64,000 bases of DNA from Apium graveolens (taxonomy: Eukaryota; Streptophyta; Magnoliopsida; Apiales; Apiaceae), in the NCBI RefSeq assembly GCF_009905375.1, contig NC_133647.1, positions 2,404,735 through 2,468,734 on the forward strand, written 5' to 3'. The translations under genes and the position numbers were made by a program. The notes below the pieces were generated by a model. That model did no database searches, was not told the DNA's origin, and saw nothing but the letters and a program-made list of their open reading frames with translations. Every line of letters starts with the position of its first letter. The stretch's first letter is position 1. Shown piece by piece: positions 54,921 to 64,000 of the stretch.

Positions 54921-56383
54921 ATTATATTTTTTAAACAAATAAAGAAATTTGAAAATTCTTAATTATATTTTTTCAAGAACTTTTTTTTATTTGGATAACT
55001 TTTATTCTCTCCCATATTCACAATTTCAAAATATTCACTAACATTTATATAATTTTGTTTATTAAAAATGAAATTGAGAAAAGTTATAAATACAACCGAA
55101 TTTCGTTGAAATATACCTTCAAAATGGGCGGGAAATTTCCCTCATTTTTTTTTAAAATTGCAAAAGTATGGGTAAATTTCCCTCCATTTTTAAATATAAA
55201 ATGTGACTGAAATCGGTTAAATTTAGGAGTGGCAAATAAATTACTTAGCGGGAAAATTCCCTCCAATTGTTTGGGCTAAATTCGACCGGAAATTTTTTTT
55301 GGTCGAATTTAGGGGCTAAATTCCACCGGTTTAATTTCGACCGTTTTAATTTCAACCGTTTTCAGTTAAAATTGATTGTAAATATGACCATTTAAATACA
55401 ACCGTTTGAATTCGACTGAGGCCGGTCGAATTTAGCCGTGTCCAAAGGATTCGACCGCCTGCGGTCGAATTTAACCCCAGTCGAATTTAAATCAGTTGTA
55501 TTTAACCTTATTTTCTTATAGTGCTTTCCAAGAAATCAAAGAAGTCATATAAATTAATTGAAGATGTTGAACCAGAGCTGGTTGTTGAGATGAGTGGAAA
55601 TTATCCGTCTGCATTGAAGCGCTTGTGGACATGGGCCAAGAATTCCCTGAGTTAAGCAAACAAGCCTTTGGCTTGTCAAGGAAGCAAACCATGTTCTTAT
55701 CAGATGTACATGCGGTGTGCTTTCGAAGTGAAATGGCAGGCTCTGTTATTTGCCTTTATATTCAGTAAGTTTTTATGTTAAAATTCTTTATTTATTTTTC
55801 CGGAATTAAAGTCAGAATCTTTACTCACTACTGCCTAATAATATATGTAGCTTCTTAAATGAATATGTGAAAAAGAATAAGATATTGAGCATGATAAGCT
55901 TCGTAGATCCTAGCACAATTGGTGACATTGGATGTGGTACTACAGCACAGAGGTCACGTGCACTAGCTATACGTTTTAAGGGTGCTAACAAAGGCCAAAT
56001 TTTTTGATGCCTTACAATGATATGTGAGTATTTAATTTATACTATTGCTAGATAATAAGCCATTCTCTCAAATAATTTTCTTAGATTAAAATGATCATAT
56101 GTATGGCCATTTTTAAGTTGATTTCCTAAGATAATTCACTACGCCATAAATGCACATAGGCAACCCCTATGATATAGTTGCATAAGGCCTAAACGGTGTT
56201 TCATAAGGTAATAGGAAACACCATGTGAGGGTTGCCAATGTGGGCGTGGTCGTAGAAGCCTAATGCAACACTTTCTGTAACACTTGAAAGTGTTGCATTA
56301 TGCCGCTTTTGCAACACCAAAGGCATATAATGGCAACAACACTTGGTGTTGCATAAAAAAAAGCCACATCACCCCCCAGAATC

Positions 56384-56530
56384 CTACGTGGCAACTGACA
56401 CATCACTTTGCCAGATCAGCAATGGTCCCTACCCCGCCACATCAACAGGGGTCCCACTTGCCACATCAGCAGTGGGTCTCATTTTTTCCACTGTGGGCCA
56501 CACATTTTCCACGTCAGTAGTGGGCCCCAC
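56384..56530. repeat. Left subterminal ACGT-motif cluster of CACTA-2
   Basis: Several CCACATCAGCA, CTACGTGGCA and CCACGTCAGTA motifs lie between TGCAACAC repeats. They mirror the denser cluster at the right end (61,118-61,375). Confidence 0.65.
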
Positions 56531-56859
56531 AATATGTAATGCAACACCTATTTTTTTTAATATGCAACAGCAATTGTAGTCAATTGTAACACCATTACTG
56601 TCATTTGCAACATCATTTTTTATAATATGTAACACCATATATAGTCAAATGTAACACTTCATAAATAAAATATTGGACATAATTGTTCTATTTTTACATG
56701 ATTTCTGCCAAACAAGGCTTCCAACAGTCAACCCAATAAAAAGTTTTAAAATTTACTAAACCAAACTAAATCAGGTACGTACACCCAATTCTAACTTCCA
56801 AAGTACATAAAACCTAACTTAAAAAGAAAAAAAAATTACTAGTGAAGATAAAAGTTATG

Positions 56860-56975
56860 TTTGATGAATCACTTTTTGTCATTATCTTTGGAACCTTCCT
56901 CTTTGCGCCGAAGGTCAAGCTGTGAAGGTGTTTCTGTCTGCTCCACAACAAGAACCCGACAACTCTGGTATTTAA
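56860..56975 (-). pseudogene. Possible terminal exon fragment in CACTA-2
   Basis: A minus-strand frame ends TETPSQLDLRRKEEGSKDN before a stop near 56,870. It lies downstream of the MATE fragment and might be the last exon of a captured or chimeric transcript. I do not recognise it. Confidence 0.3.
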
Positions 56976-57139
56976 AAAGAGAAGGCACTTGATATTTAGG
57001 TAGCTAGCACAAAAAAAATATAAAATAACTAAACTGAAAATGAAGAAGCCTAAACCATAAAAAAAGTATCACGTAACAAATCTTTATTAGGGAGAAAAGA
57101 AACATGAGTTGAGGAATCCCTATAGTACCAAAAGCTTAT

Positions 57140-57820
57140 TAAAAATAAAAAAACCACAGATCCAAACTGCAACCCAAGTCCTACGAGAAGAGACAGTCCC
57201 AAGCCAAGTACAAATGCCATCTTCCATATAAAAGTTTTAAGACAATTAAGCTTTTCATCTATTAGCCAGAATAATAATAATCCTCTTTTTCTGATAGTAG
57301 CAAACCTGTAGTACTCGAGATGCAGCAGCAGTTGCCTTTTGATAATCCTTCTCAGTAAAAGCACAAACAATGATAGCCTGTATAAATAAATTACTTAATA
57401 TGAGTTTCTATTACTTTTTATTATATTGTTTAGAGCTTTTACCAGAGATTATGAATTTATAAAAACTTGGGAAATATGGTGATTACCTGTCTTGCAACAG
57501 CCAAACCATCAGCAAGAAGGGAGGATGTCATCCAACTTGTAAGCAAATCTGAAAAGCTGCCATAGGAGTTTTACTAAACCTTGCAGCCAAAGACGCGACC
57601 AAAGTGACACAAGATGTTGCTGCAATCACCCTTCCCAGCAAATAAAATCCTGTAATTTATAAGTAAGAACATTAACTTACATGGAAAACTGATAACTTCA
57701 ATTTATAATGTTACTGTTATATCAGTGAAACACATTGACAGACAGGTAGGCAATAAACTACCATTTTTTAGAAATTGATTGAATTGCAAATTTTAAGGCT
57801 TGGAGGTATGAGGTAACCTT
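57140..57820 (-). pseudogene. Captured MATE-family transporter exons
   Basis: Consecutive exon-like pieces with GT-AG borders. One ends near 57,762 with PPSLK and FLKNG-like residues. 57,650-57,487 encodes LLGRVIAATSCVTLVASLA, TPMAAFQICLQ and SSLLADGLAVARQ. 57,377-57,306 encodes AIIVCAFTEKDYQKATAAA then SRVLQ. From 57,220 comes FVLGLGLSLLVGLGLQFGS. This matches the second half of plant MATE efflux carriers (DETOXIFICATION 42-45 group), multi-pass membrane proteins that export organic compounds by cation antiport. A missing base at about 57,540 shifts the frame. Only a few of about 12 membrane helices are present. The first half is absent. Confidence 0.82.
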
Positions 57821-58224
57821 GTTTTATCAATATCCAAAAGAGGATCACCAAGATTAGATACCTAAAATGAATTGTTACATGTAAGATAGTTGTTTTACAG
57901 CATCAGTAGTTCAGTAAAAGATAACTAATTTATAGAAGCGAATAGCAGAGCCATATTTTTAATTCAGTTCCCTTTTAAAGGTGGTGATTGATATCACTTG
58001 GAGGTCTATCAATATCCTTTTTTCCGTAAAGGTAACATTTAAAGATATAAAGATGCACATGGAGGCAATGTTCAACATCAACAATCAATTATATCATTTC
58101 AAAGCCCTGTCACACCACAAAAGAAAAGTCACAATAAAAAAACTAATACTGGGATAAGAAAGAATCTTGTCAAGGCGAATGGAAGATTCTTAGAGTTGTT
58201 TAGAGAATTGAACATGGTTAATAC

Positions 58225-58733
58225 CTTGGTAAGACCATTACATCTCGAGCACGTCCAGGTAAACAGTTCCGTTAAATCAGATATTTACACCTGCAAAAAA
58301 TAACAAATTCTTAAAACCTAATAAAATACTTAAAATTCCAAACATAAATATTCAAATATTAAAAGTACAGTATATCACTAACCGCTAACGAATACTCCAC
58401 AAGTATCTTAGCAAGAGTGTGATTGTATCTCGGCAAATGATACTTGCTAGGCACCTTAAGCTCTACATCCAAGTAAAAAATTAACTAACAACACCTCAAA
58501 ACAAATTCAACTGTAATCACATAATCAATATCCTTTTACAAGTTAAAAGTAGAAAACAATCACGTAAACTTTATCGCAATTCTATCAACAATATAATCAA
58601 TAACAATTCCACATCACTTAACAATCAATATAATAATTTGACAACATATATGAATATACCTCGGGAAGCAGATAATACAAACAAACTCAATATAATCACA
58701 ATAGTCAACAATCGTCTTTTGGGCCAACCAACA
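58225..58733 (-). pseudogene. Captured class-3 lipase 5' exons
   Basis: Three exon-like pieces on the minus strand. About 58,733-58,660 encodes a hydrophobic signal-peptide-like PKRRLLTIVIILSLFVLSAS, ending at a donor GTATAT. 58,462-58,383 encodes LKVPSKYHLPRYNHTLAKIL then VEYS, ending at GTTAGT. 58,290-58,225 encodes ISDLTELFTWTCSRCNGLTK, ending at GTATTA. These are the N-terminal region of plant class-3 (alpha/beta-hydrolase) lipases of the secreted type, before the catalytic GxSxG, which is not present. A TAA replaces the residue before ISDL. It lies upstream of the MATE exons on the same strand. Confidence 0.8.
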
Positions 58734-59629
58734 TACACAAGAAACTGTTGTTAACAAGTTAAAAAGATATCTAGAAAAGAGACGGTAAGGAAAACTACTG
58801 ATTAAGCATATTATCTTTAGCCCAAATTATGAGTTTCTGCATTTTTGCCTAGTTTGAATGGTTAATTTTAGATATTTAAGAGCATGTTAAACATATTACT
58901 ATCAAGTAGCATTAGAGTACACATCGAAAGGGCATATATAATAGTTACTTTTTACACAATTATACATATTGTCTTACTCAAAGTTTATATTTTAAATGTG
59001 AAGACAAAGCTAAATCAATGCATTTGCACAATCAATACAAAATAAAATTTTAGTTTATAAGATTTAAACAAAATTAATCATACTACCATACCAAAACAAA
59101 CATAACTTTTAAAAAGCAGAAAACAATGATGATGACCAACAAATACCACATAAATACAAAGTAAAAAATATTACACCAAAACTGTGATTCTTAGTTTCAT
59201 CATATAAAAAGTATTCAACAATACTACTTGAACATATCAGTAATGGTAAACAACTTTTGAAGCGTATAATAATTTCATCAATCTTTACCAAGATAAAAAC
59301 CACATATCATCTAGTTGAACATAGATAAATTCCATGAGCAGGGCTAAAATTGGCATTTGTTATTCATAAGATAAAGGTCAGGAGCAATATACCTCTTCCT
59401 GATGAGCTTACAATTGTATACATACAAAAAGTAAAACTTGCAAAGATAATCCAAAATCCACATAATTAAAGAGATGAAACATACTAACCCAAAAGTCTAA
59501 AATAAAACCTGAAATCAAATAAGCCTAAATTAGTAAACTCTAATTTACATAAATCAAAAGTACAAAGTTAAATCAAAACCCCGTGTAATTAGAGATTTGT
59601 TACCCATACTAAAGAATTAACGAGAGCTT

Positions 59630-59800
59630 CATTTTGTATGAAAGAATAAGAAAGAAATGAGAATATAAGAGAACAGAGAGATAAAAGTAAGAGACAAAAT
59701 GATGTGAATTAGAGAAAGGGAGAGAAATGAGAAAAGATAAGAAGCAGCAGCAGCCGAGGGGGTAGATGGGAGGAGGGGTTAACGATACAACCTAAACTTA
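59630..59800 (-). promoter_or_regulatory. Pyrimidine-rich leader and ATG upstream of the captured exons
   Basis: On the minus strand a CT-rich leader (59,780-59,640) precedes an ATG (MKLSLIL then stop) at about 59,630. This arrangement is common at 5' ends of plant transcripts and is placed to lead into the lipase-MATE pieces. I see no clear TATA box. Confidence 0.35.
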
Positions 59801-60363
59801 ATTGTTTAAAATGCAGTATAAGAACTCAAGGCCCAACACAATAATGCAGTACATCATGTGTTTAAGTAAGGTATGGGCTACAAGCCTATATCTATATAAA
59901 GTCCACCTTGAACCATGTTTAAGGCCCAACCCAACTACAATTACAATATATATTTAATACATATGTTTTAAAAATAATATTAAAATATTACCGATTTAAT
60001 TCTAATTCAACCTTCCGAAAAATCCCCATTCCGGTATATCGTAAATCGGTAGGTCAATCGATTTAGTCCGATTTCCGACTTCTGTAACCATGATAAAAAT
60101 TAATAATGTATTTATTAATTTTGTAAAAATGCATTAATTAATTTTATAACAGCTTGTTTGCTTTTTTGTAAAGATATTTAGTTTAATATATTATATTTCA
60201 TAATTTTTTTATAATACTTTATTATTTAAAAATGTAATAATTCATTTCCAATATATAATAAAAGAAGTATAATATATAATTAGTTTGATTGTTATACGAT
60301 TTCACAAAATATGTCTGTAAATTCAAAAAATAATTGCATATCAGTAAAATCAATTGCTTTTAA

Positions 60364-61000
60364 CATCTGTATGGTTGGATCGTCAAAATTTATTTCTTTT
60401 AAAAAATCAAACTTTTATTCGGGATAATAGCATAGTTTAGGGGTTATTCTAGTTTCCCTGATTTGATATAAAATCTAAATTTTTTTAAAAAAATTACACA
60501 TTTTTAAAATTAGTAGGTATCATCATCCGTACGGTTGGATCGTTGAACAAGAATTTTAAAAAAATAGAATAATCACTTGGGACAATACTAGGTAACAGGA
60601 ACCCGTGTTGACCGTAATTTGACTATTATAAAAATACATGATATAAAATCTAAATTTTCTAAAAAACATTTAGACATCTCTAAAATTATTAGGTATCATC
60701 ATCCGTCTGGTTGGATCGTTGAACAAAAATTTTAAAAAAATAGAATCGTCACTCAGGACAAAACTTGGTTATAGGAACCCGTGTTGACCGTAATTTGACT
60801 ATTATAAAAACACATGATATAAAATCTAAATTTTTTAAAAAATAGAATCAACACCCGGAACAAGACTACGTAATGTGAACCCTTGTGCACCAGGGTTTGA
60901 TTATTAAAAAAGCACGTGATATAAAATTTATTTTTTTAAAAACAAATTACACATCTCTAAAACTAGTAGGAAACAACATACGTACGGTTGGATTAGTTAA
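60364..61000. repeat. Tandem array in CACTA-2 related to that of CACTA-1
   Basis: The landmark CATCCGTACGGTTGGATCG or a variant is at about 60,364, 60,524, 60,700 and 60,977. One full interval is 176 bp, one is short and one long. It is the reverse complement of the landmark in the 53,190-54,920 array (CATCCATACGGTTGGACCG after complementing). The following AATAGAATC...CAGGACAAAAC phrase also corresponds. Confidence 0.85.
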
Positions 61001-61117
61001 AAATTATTTTAAAAAAATTAGACCATGAATATAACAAATAAATTTTTAGAATAGTACAATAACTAACGCAACACTAAATAACCTATTGCAATACCAGAAA
61101 GCAAATGCAACACCTGA

Positions 61118-61375
61118 AGTGCCACGTCAGCTTCCATGTCAGCAAGTGAACCCATGTTGTGCCACCTCAGCATGTCGCGTCAGCATTTTGGGCCCCACAA
61201 GTGGGACCCACTTGTGCCACGTCAGCATGCTGACGTGGCATGCAATATCAACATGGCACGTCATCAGAGGGTCCCACATGTGGGCCCAAAATGCTAACGT
61301 GGCATGACACATCAACATGCCACGCCAGCACACGTGGGTCCCCAACATGCCACCTCAGATTTATTTTCCACGTCA
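61118..61375. repeat. Right subterminal ACGT-motif cluster with a perfect 26-bp palindrome
   Basis: GCCACGTCAGC, TGACGTGGCA and related motifs recur about ten times in both orientations. Bases 61,215-61,240 are a perfect palindrome (left arm TGCCACGTCAGCA). The TGACGTGG core is the kind of sequence bound by plant bZIP factors. In CACTA elements subterminal repeats are bound by the element's own protein. Open frames on both strands here arise from the palindromic repeats and are not genes. Confidence 0.75.
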
Positions 61376-61743
61376 TCATTTATTAAATAAAAAAATATCT
61401 AATACAACACTATTACCTCTACTGTTGCATGCTGCGCAACACTAACAGTTATTAGCAACGGTAGCTTTTCCACTGTGTTGCAATAAACTGAAAATTTTGT
61501 AGATAATACAATGTTTTTCGTGCAACGCTGGATAAAAACCGTTGCCTATGTGCACTTATGGCGTAGTGATTTAAGTTACAAATTTTATATAGATGAATAT
61601 AATTTTGGAGTTTAACTTGATAATATTTCTTGCAAATTGTAAGTTGAATTTTCATTAATTTAGGGTTCAATTTTATTAGAAGGTGAATTAGATTATGTCA
61701 ATTTTGCTAGAACTGTTATGCATCTTTATTCATATTTTTGTAG

Positions 61744-62397
61744 GAACCACTGGACGTTGACAGTAGTGAAACCCGAAGCAGAGATGGTCTATTACATGGA
61801 CCCTCTTAAACGTCGAATTGCAAACGGGGAATGGGTTGATGTTGTCGACAAGTAAGTACAACTTATAAAGTTTGTGTATACGAGTCTTTACTTGTAAAAC
61901 CATATTTTGCACTATTTTTTTAATCTTTTCATACATTTTTTTTGTTTATAGTGCCATTAAGCTGTATAAGGAGGATCTGAATAAGATTTCAAAGAAGAAA
62001 GTATTATGGGAGAATATGGCGGTAATAATATTTCTCATAATTTTAATTTCTATCTTGTATGAAATTGTAATTTAATTTGTGTTTGCTTTTTTCAGGGAGT
62101 TCCAGTGCAGACGGGGAACAACGATTGTGGCTTGTTCGTTATGGAGTACATGAAGGAAATTATTCACGACAAAGAACTTGACTTTGTCACTAAGGTAAGA
62201 AATTCACTTTTTTTGGATTTTCTCACCATTTTGTATTTACGCGTACGTTAGTAACATATGTGACTTACAAAAATTTTGGATGGTTTTTCAGTGGTTGCGT
62301 AGGTCAAACCAGGTGTATGCTGATGATGACATAAATGATATTCACATTAAATTTGCAAAATATTTTATGAAAAACTATGCAAGTTAAGGTTCTAGAT
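61744..62397 (+). CDS. Ulp1-type cysteine peptidase, catalytic exons
   Basis: Four exons with canonical borders: 61,744-61,851, 61,952-62,021, 62,096-62,194, 62,292-62,397 (stop TAA). All join in phase. The catalytic set of the Ulp1/C48 family is complete: His in NHWTLTVV (61,748-61,750), Asp in YYMDP (61,799-61,801), Gln in GVPVQTG (62,108-62,110) and Cys in NNDCGLFVMEYM (62,126-62,128). Ulp1 peptidases cut ubiquitin-like SUMO from proteins. This subfamily, with DPLKRRI and DNAIKLYKEDLNK, is the one carried by plant CACTA and Mutator-like transposons. The preceding exons are at 50,354-56,023, separated by CACTA-2 in the intron and broken by two frame slips and CACTA-1, so the whole gene is not intact. 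Confidence 0.88.
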
Positions 62398-63611
62398 TCA
62401 GATCATTTTTTTTAGAAATATTTGGTCAAGTGCAAGTTTTCAAATATGTAGTTGGTGATGTGAGATGTTAAGTAAACTTTGGATGTTTGGTAGAAGTTCT
62501 TATGTGCTGATCAGATTGTAGGATTTGGTTTTTGTTGAATTTATTTTTAAGTATTGTGAATGTTGAAATCTATAGATGTAGTTCTATTTAGTTGGCTTGG
62601 ATTGTGTTCCTAGATTAATAAGTTGCGGATTGATGGATTGAATGATATGAATTTAGTTTTAAATGGATTTGTGATTGGTAAAATTTTAGTTTTAAGTTTC
62701 CGCAGGCGGTGGTGTGCATTAACTGTGAATTTGGTATGCAAACATTTTACACTTCAACAGATAATGGTGATTCAAAGAAAAAACAACCATTGTACAGTAC
62801 ATATTCAAACAACAACCACCTTAAGTAATGCATTATCAACACAGCTGCCTTATGCTAAATAATCTAATAGGTAAAAATTATAAGCCATTGTGTCAATAAT
62901 ATTCAAGTAACTGGTAAAAATTAGACAGCATTGTCTTAAAATATAAAGAACAATGTGACTACTATAGAGAGAATTGTCTGAATAGTTTTGAGATAACAGT
63001 GAACACCTACTCTATATTCAAAACAATTGTTTAAAAGCATGTACACAACGCTTGATTTGAATAAAACTGTTGTTTTAGTACCATCCACACAACGGTGCTA
63101 AACAAAAGCCATTGTCACAAAGAAACTAGAATAAGGGCTTTTCTTGAAAACTGTTATTGTTATGTTTTGAGATAAAAGTGAAATTGAAATTACCATTGTC
63201 TCAATAGACATAAAATTTTAAGAATAAAATTACATACTCTTAGTTGACACAAATTTACCATTGTGTAGAACTAAAACAGTTGTTTTACTCTATTTCAACA
63301 ACGGTTCTTATTTCCAATTCCGTTGTTTGTCTTGAACTGTAAATTGAATACTATTAGTTGACACAAATTTACCGTTGTGTAGAACTAAAATTGTTGTTTT
63401 ACTCTGTTTTCAACAACAGTTCTTGTTTTTAATTCCTATGTTTGTCTTGAACTGTAACAAGTCTTGCGTAACTGTTGTGCTATCTTGTTCTAACAAAGGT
63501 TGAAAAACCGTTGTCTTACTTCATATCAGACGAGTGCTGGGTATTCAACGGAAAATTTTGAAGTCAGACAACAGTGCAAAACTATTGTGTCAAAGCAAAT
63601 TTCTTGTAGTG
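62398..63611 (+). mobile_element. Right end of a CACTA element, no left end seen
   Basis: A region with many copies of AACAATTGTTT, CCATTGTGTC and AACAGTTGTTTTAC-like motifs in both orientations (62,740-63,600) ends TTTCTTGTAGTG at 63,611, the complement of CACTACAAGAAA. These are the subterminal and terminal structure of a CACTA. Nothing between here and 61,572 gives a left end. The element therefore either extends left through the Ulp1 gene, which would then be its cargo, or is truncated. Confidence 0.7.
63235..63460. repeat. Two tandem ~110-bp units in the CACTA subterminal region
   Basis: AGTTGACACAAATTTACC, GTTGTGTAGAACTAAAA and GTTTGTCTTGAACTGTAA occur in the same order twice, starting near 63,240 and 63,356. 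Confidence 0.8.
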
Positions 63612-64000
63612 GCAGTAGAACCCTCTGTAGCGCTCAACTTTGACTTCTGCTCTCCCTCTTTATAAAATGAGTCATTACCAACTTTCAAACTAACCAAACA
63701 TACATACATCTTAGCATGATCAGGTCCTACTTGTTTCTCAATTCTGCAGACATGAGTGAAAATATTATTGAAAAAATTATGTGCTTACAAGTAATAAGAT
63801 AAATGGAGATAAATCATATATATGGAAGTGCCTATAAGTAGGTCTTATGTAATCTAATTCAACATGACAATTTATCTGTACGTTTTAATTTTTCATAACC
63901 AAAGTTTTGTTTCTTGAGCCAAATACGATCATTCCCATGATCAAGAATAAGAATCAAATATATAACTTTAAAACTTGTATGTGACGATCTTATATAGATT
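63612..64000. other. No gene seen
   Basis: AT-rich flank outside the CACTA terminus. No domain or repeat recognised within this window. Confidence 0.45.

Larger units (their letters stand above)
50372..55523. mobile_element. Complete CACTA element, non-autonomous (CACTA-1)
   Basis: 5,152 bp beginning CACTACAAGAAAAAAGG and ending CCTTATTTTCTTATAGTG, the inverted ends typical of plant CACTA transposons, flanked by CTT (50,369-50,371 and 55,524-55,526). Both subterminal regions (50,390-50,590 and 55,200-55,510) carry many copies of GGTCGAATTTA and its complement, the likely transposase-binding repeats. There is no transposase domain. The interior has possible captured exons (51,250-52,745) and a ten-unit tandem array (53,190-54,920). 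It was inserted within a coding exon of the Ulp1 gene. Confidence 0.93.
50354..56023 (+). pseudogene. Ulp1-type peptidase gene, N-terminal exons, split by CACTA-1
   Basis: A splice acceptor (AATTTTTTTAG, ending 50,353) opens an exon whose first 18 bases run to 50,371. Skipping the CACTA inserted at 50,372-55,523 and one CTT duplicate, it continues at 55,527 as a basic stretch then YKLIEDVEPELVVEMSGNYP, SALKRLWTWAK, and after a frame slip near 55,640 FGLSRKQTMFLSDVHAVC, to the donor GTAAGT at 55,765. The next exon (55,851-56,023) encodes FLNEYVKKNKILSMISFVD, PSTIGDIGCGTTAQRSRALA and KGANKGQIF. A one-base slip in the T-run near 56,000-56,005 breaks the frame. This is the part before the catalytic core of a transposon-associated Ulp1 peptidase. 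It continues at 61,744. Confidence 0.75.
56137..61568. mobile_element. Complete CACTA element carrying host gene fragments (CACTA-2)
   Basis: 5,432 bp with nearly perfect inverted ends: CACTACGCCATAAATGCAC at 56,137 and its complement (with G for one A) ending at 61,568, extending to about 28 bp. Flanked by ATT (56,134-56,136 and 61,569-61,571). Subterminal regions have repeated TGCAACAC and CCACGTCAGC-type motifs. No transposase is seen. Minus-strand fragments of a class-3 lipase (58,225-58,733) and a MATE transporter (57,140-57,820) lie inside, making it a gene-capturing CACTA. It sits in an intron of the Ulp1 gene. Confidence 0.94.

Noticed and set aside
56284..56638. Open frames near the left end of CACTA-2
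   Set aside because: They fall in subterminal repeats on both strands with His/Pro-rich low complexity. No protein family.
61086..61348. Overlapping open frames on both strands
   Set aside because: Produced by palindromic CCACGTCAGC/TGACGTGGCA repeats, which are stop-poor on both strands.
61744..62397. Ulp1 exons as a normal host SUMO protease gene
   Set aside because: The sequence style (DPLKRRI, DNAIKLYKEDLNK, VPVQTGNNDCG) fits the transposon-carried subfamily, the gene ends next to a CACTA terminus, and the upstream exons are broken. A host origin is not excluded but less likely.

Overview
The window is nuclear DNA of a flowering plant, probably a eudicot. It is AT-rich and built almost entirely of transposable elements: Ty1/copia and Ty3/gypsy LTR retrotransposons primed by initiator tRNA-Met, CACTA and hAT DNA transposons, SINEs and a LINE remnant. 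There is no prokaryotic signal, no rRNA gene, no functional tRNA gene and no clearly intact host gene. The nearest to host coding sequence are a small BED-zinc-finger ORF (21,516-22,148) and gene pieces carried inside a CACTA element.

Layout. Bases 1-30,150 (block A) are repeated, in the same order and orientation, at 32,053-48,560 (block B). Block A from the left holds: CACTA material interrupted by a young copia (copia-1, 517-5,410); the CACTA end; a deleted long-LTR copia (7,120-11,693); a minus-strand copia gag/protease remnant split by an hAT-like insert (12,152-13,860); a minus-strand copia (copia-2, 15,057-19,757); a repeated low-complexity block; the BED ORF; a decayed copia (copia-3, 22,220-26,412); and a 0.9-kb tandem duplication with a SINE in one unit. 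A gag-only gypsy derivative (30,230-31,797) lies between the blocks. Block B lacks copia-1 and copia-2, so it gives their empty sites. It has a 100-N gap at 37,372-37,471, its own hAT insertion (39,233-39,909), a truncated BED ORF, SINE/LINE fragments and a different decayed copia (copia-4, 41,973-45,940).

The right end (50,354-63,611) is a nested DNA-transposon complex. A spliced gene for a Ulp1-type cysteine peptidase with all four catalytic residues is split twice. One 5,152-bp CACTA element (50,372-55,523, target duplication CTT) sits inside a coding exon. A second, 5,432-bp CACTA (56,137-61,568, target duplication ATT) sits in the intron just before the catalytic His. The second carries exon fragments of a class-3 lipase and a MATE transporter. 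Both elements contain a tandem array of the same ~175-bp repeat, in opposite orientations. Downstream, a CACTA terminus at 63,611 may be the end of the outer element that owned the peptidase gene.

Caveats. Copies A and B differ mainly by single-base indels in the left part (1-10,863 vs 32,053-37,371) but by about 10% in the noncoding DNA just right of the gap. Many apparent frameshifts, and possibly part of the duplication, could therefore be assembly effects. All alignments were done by eye.
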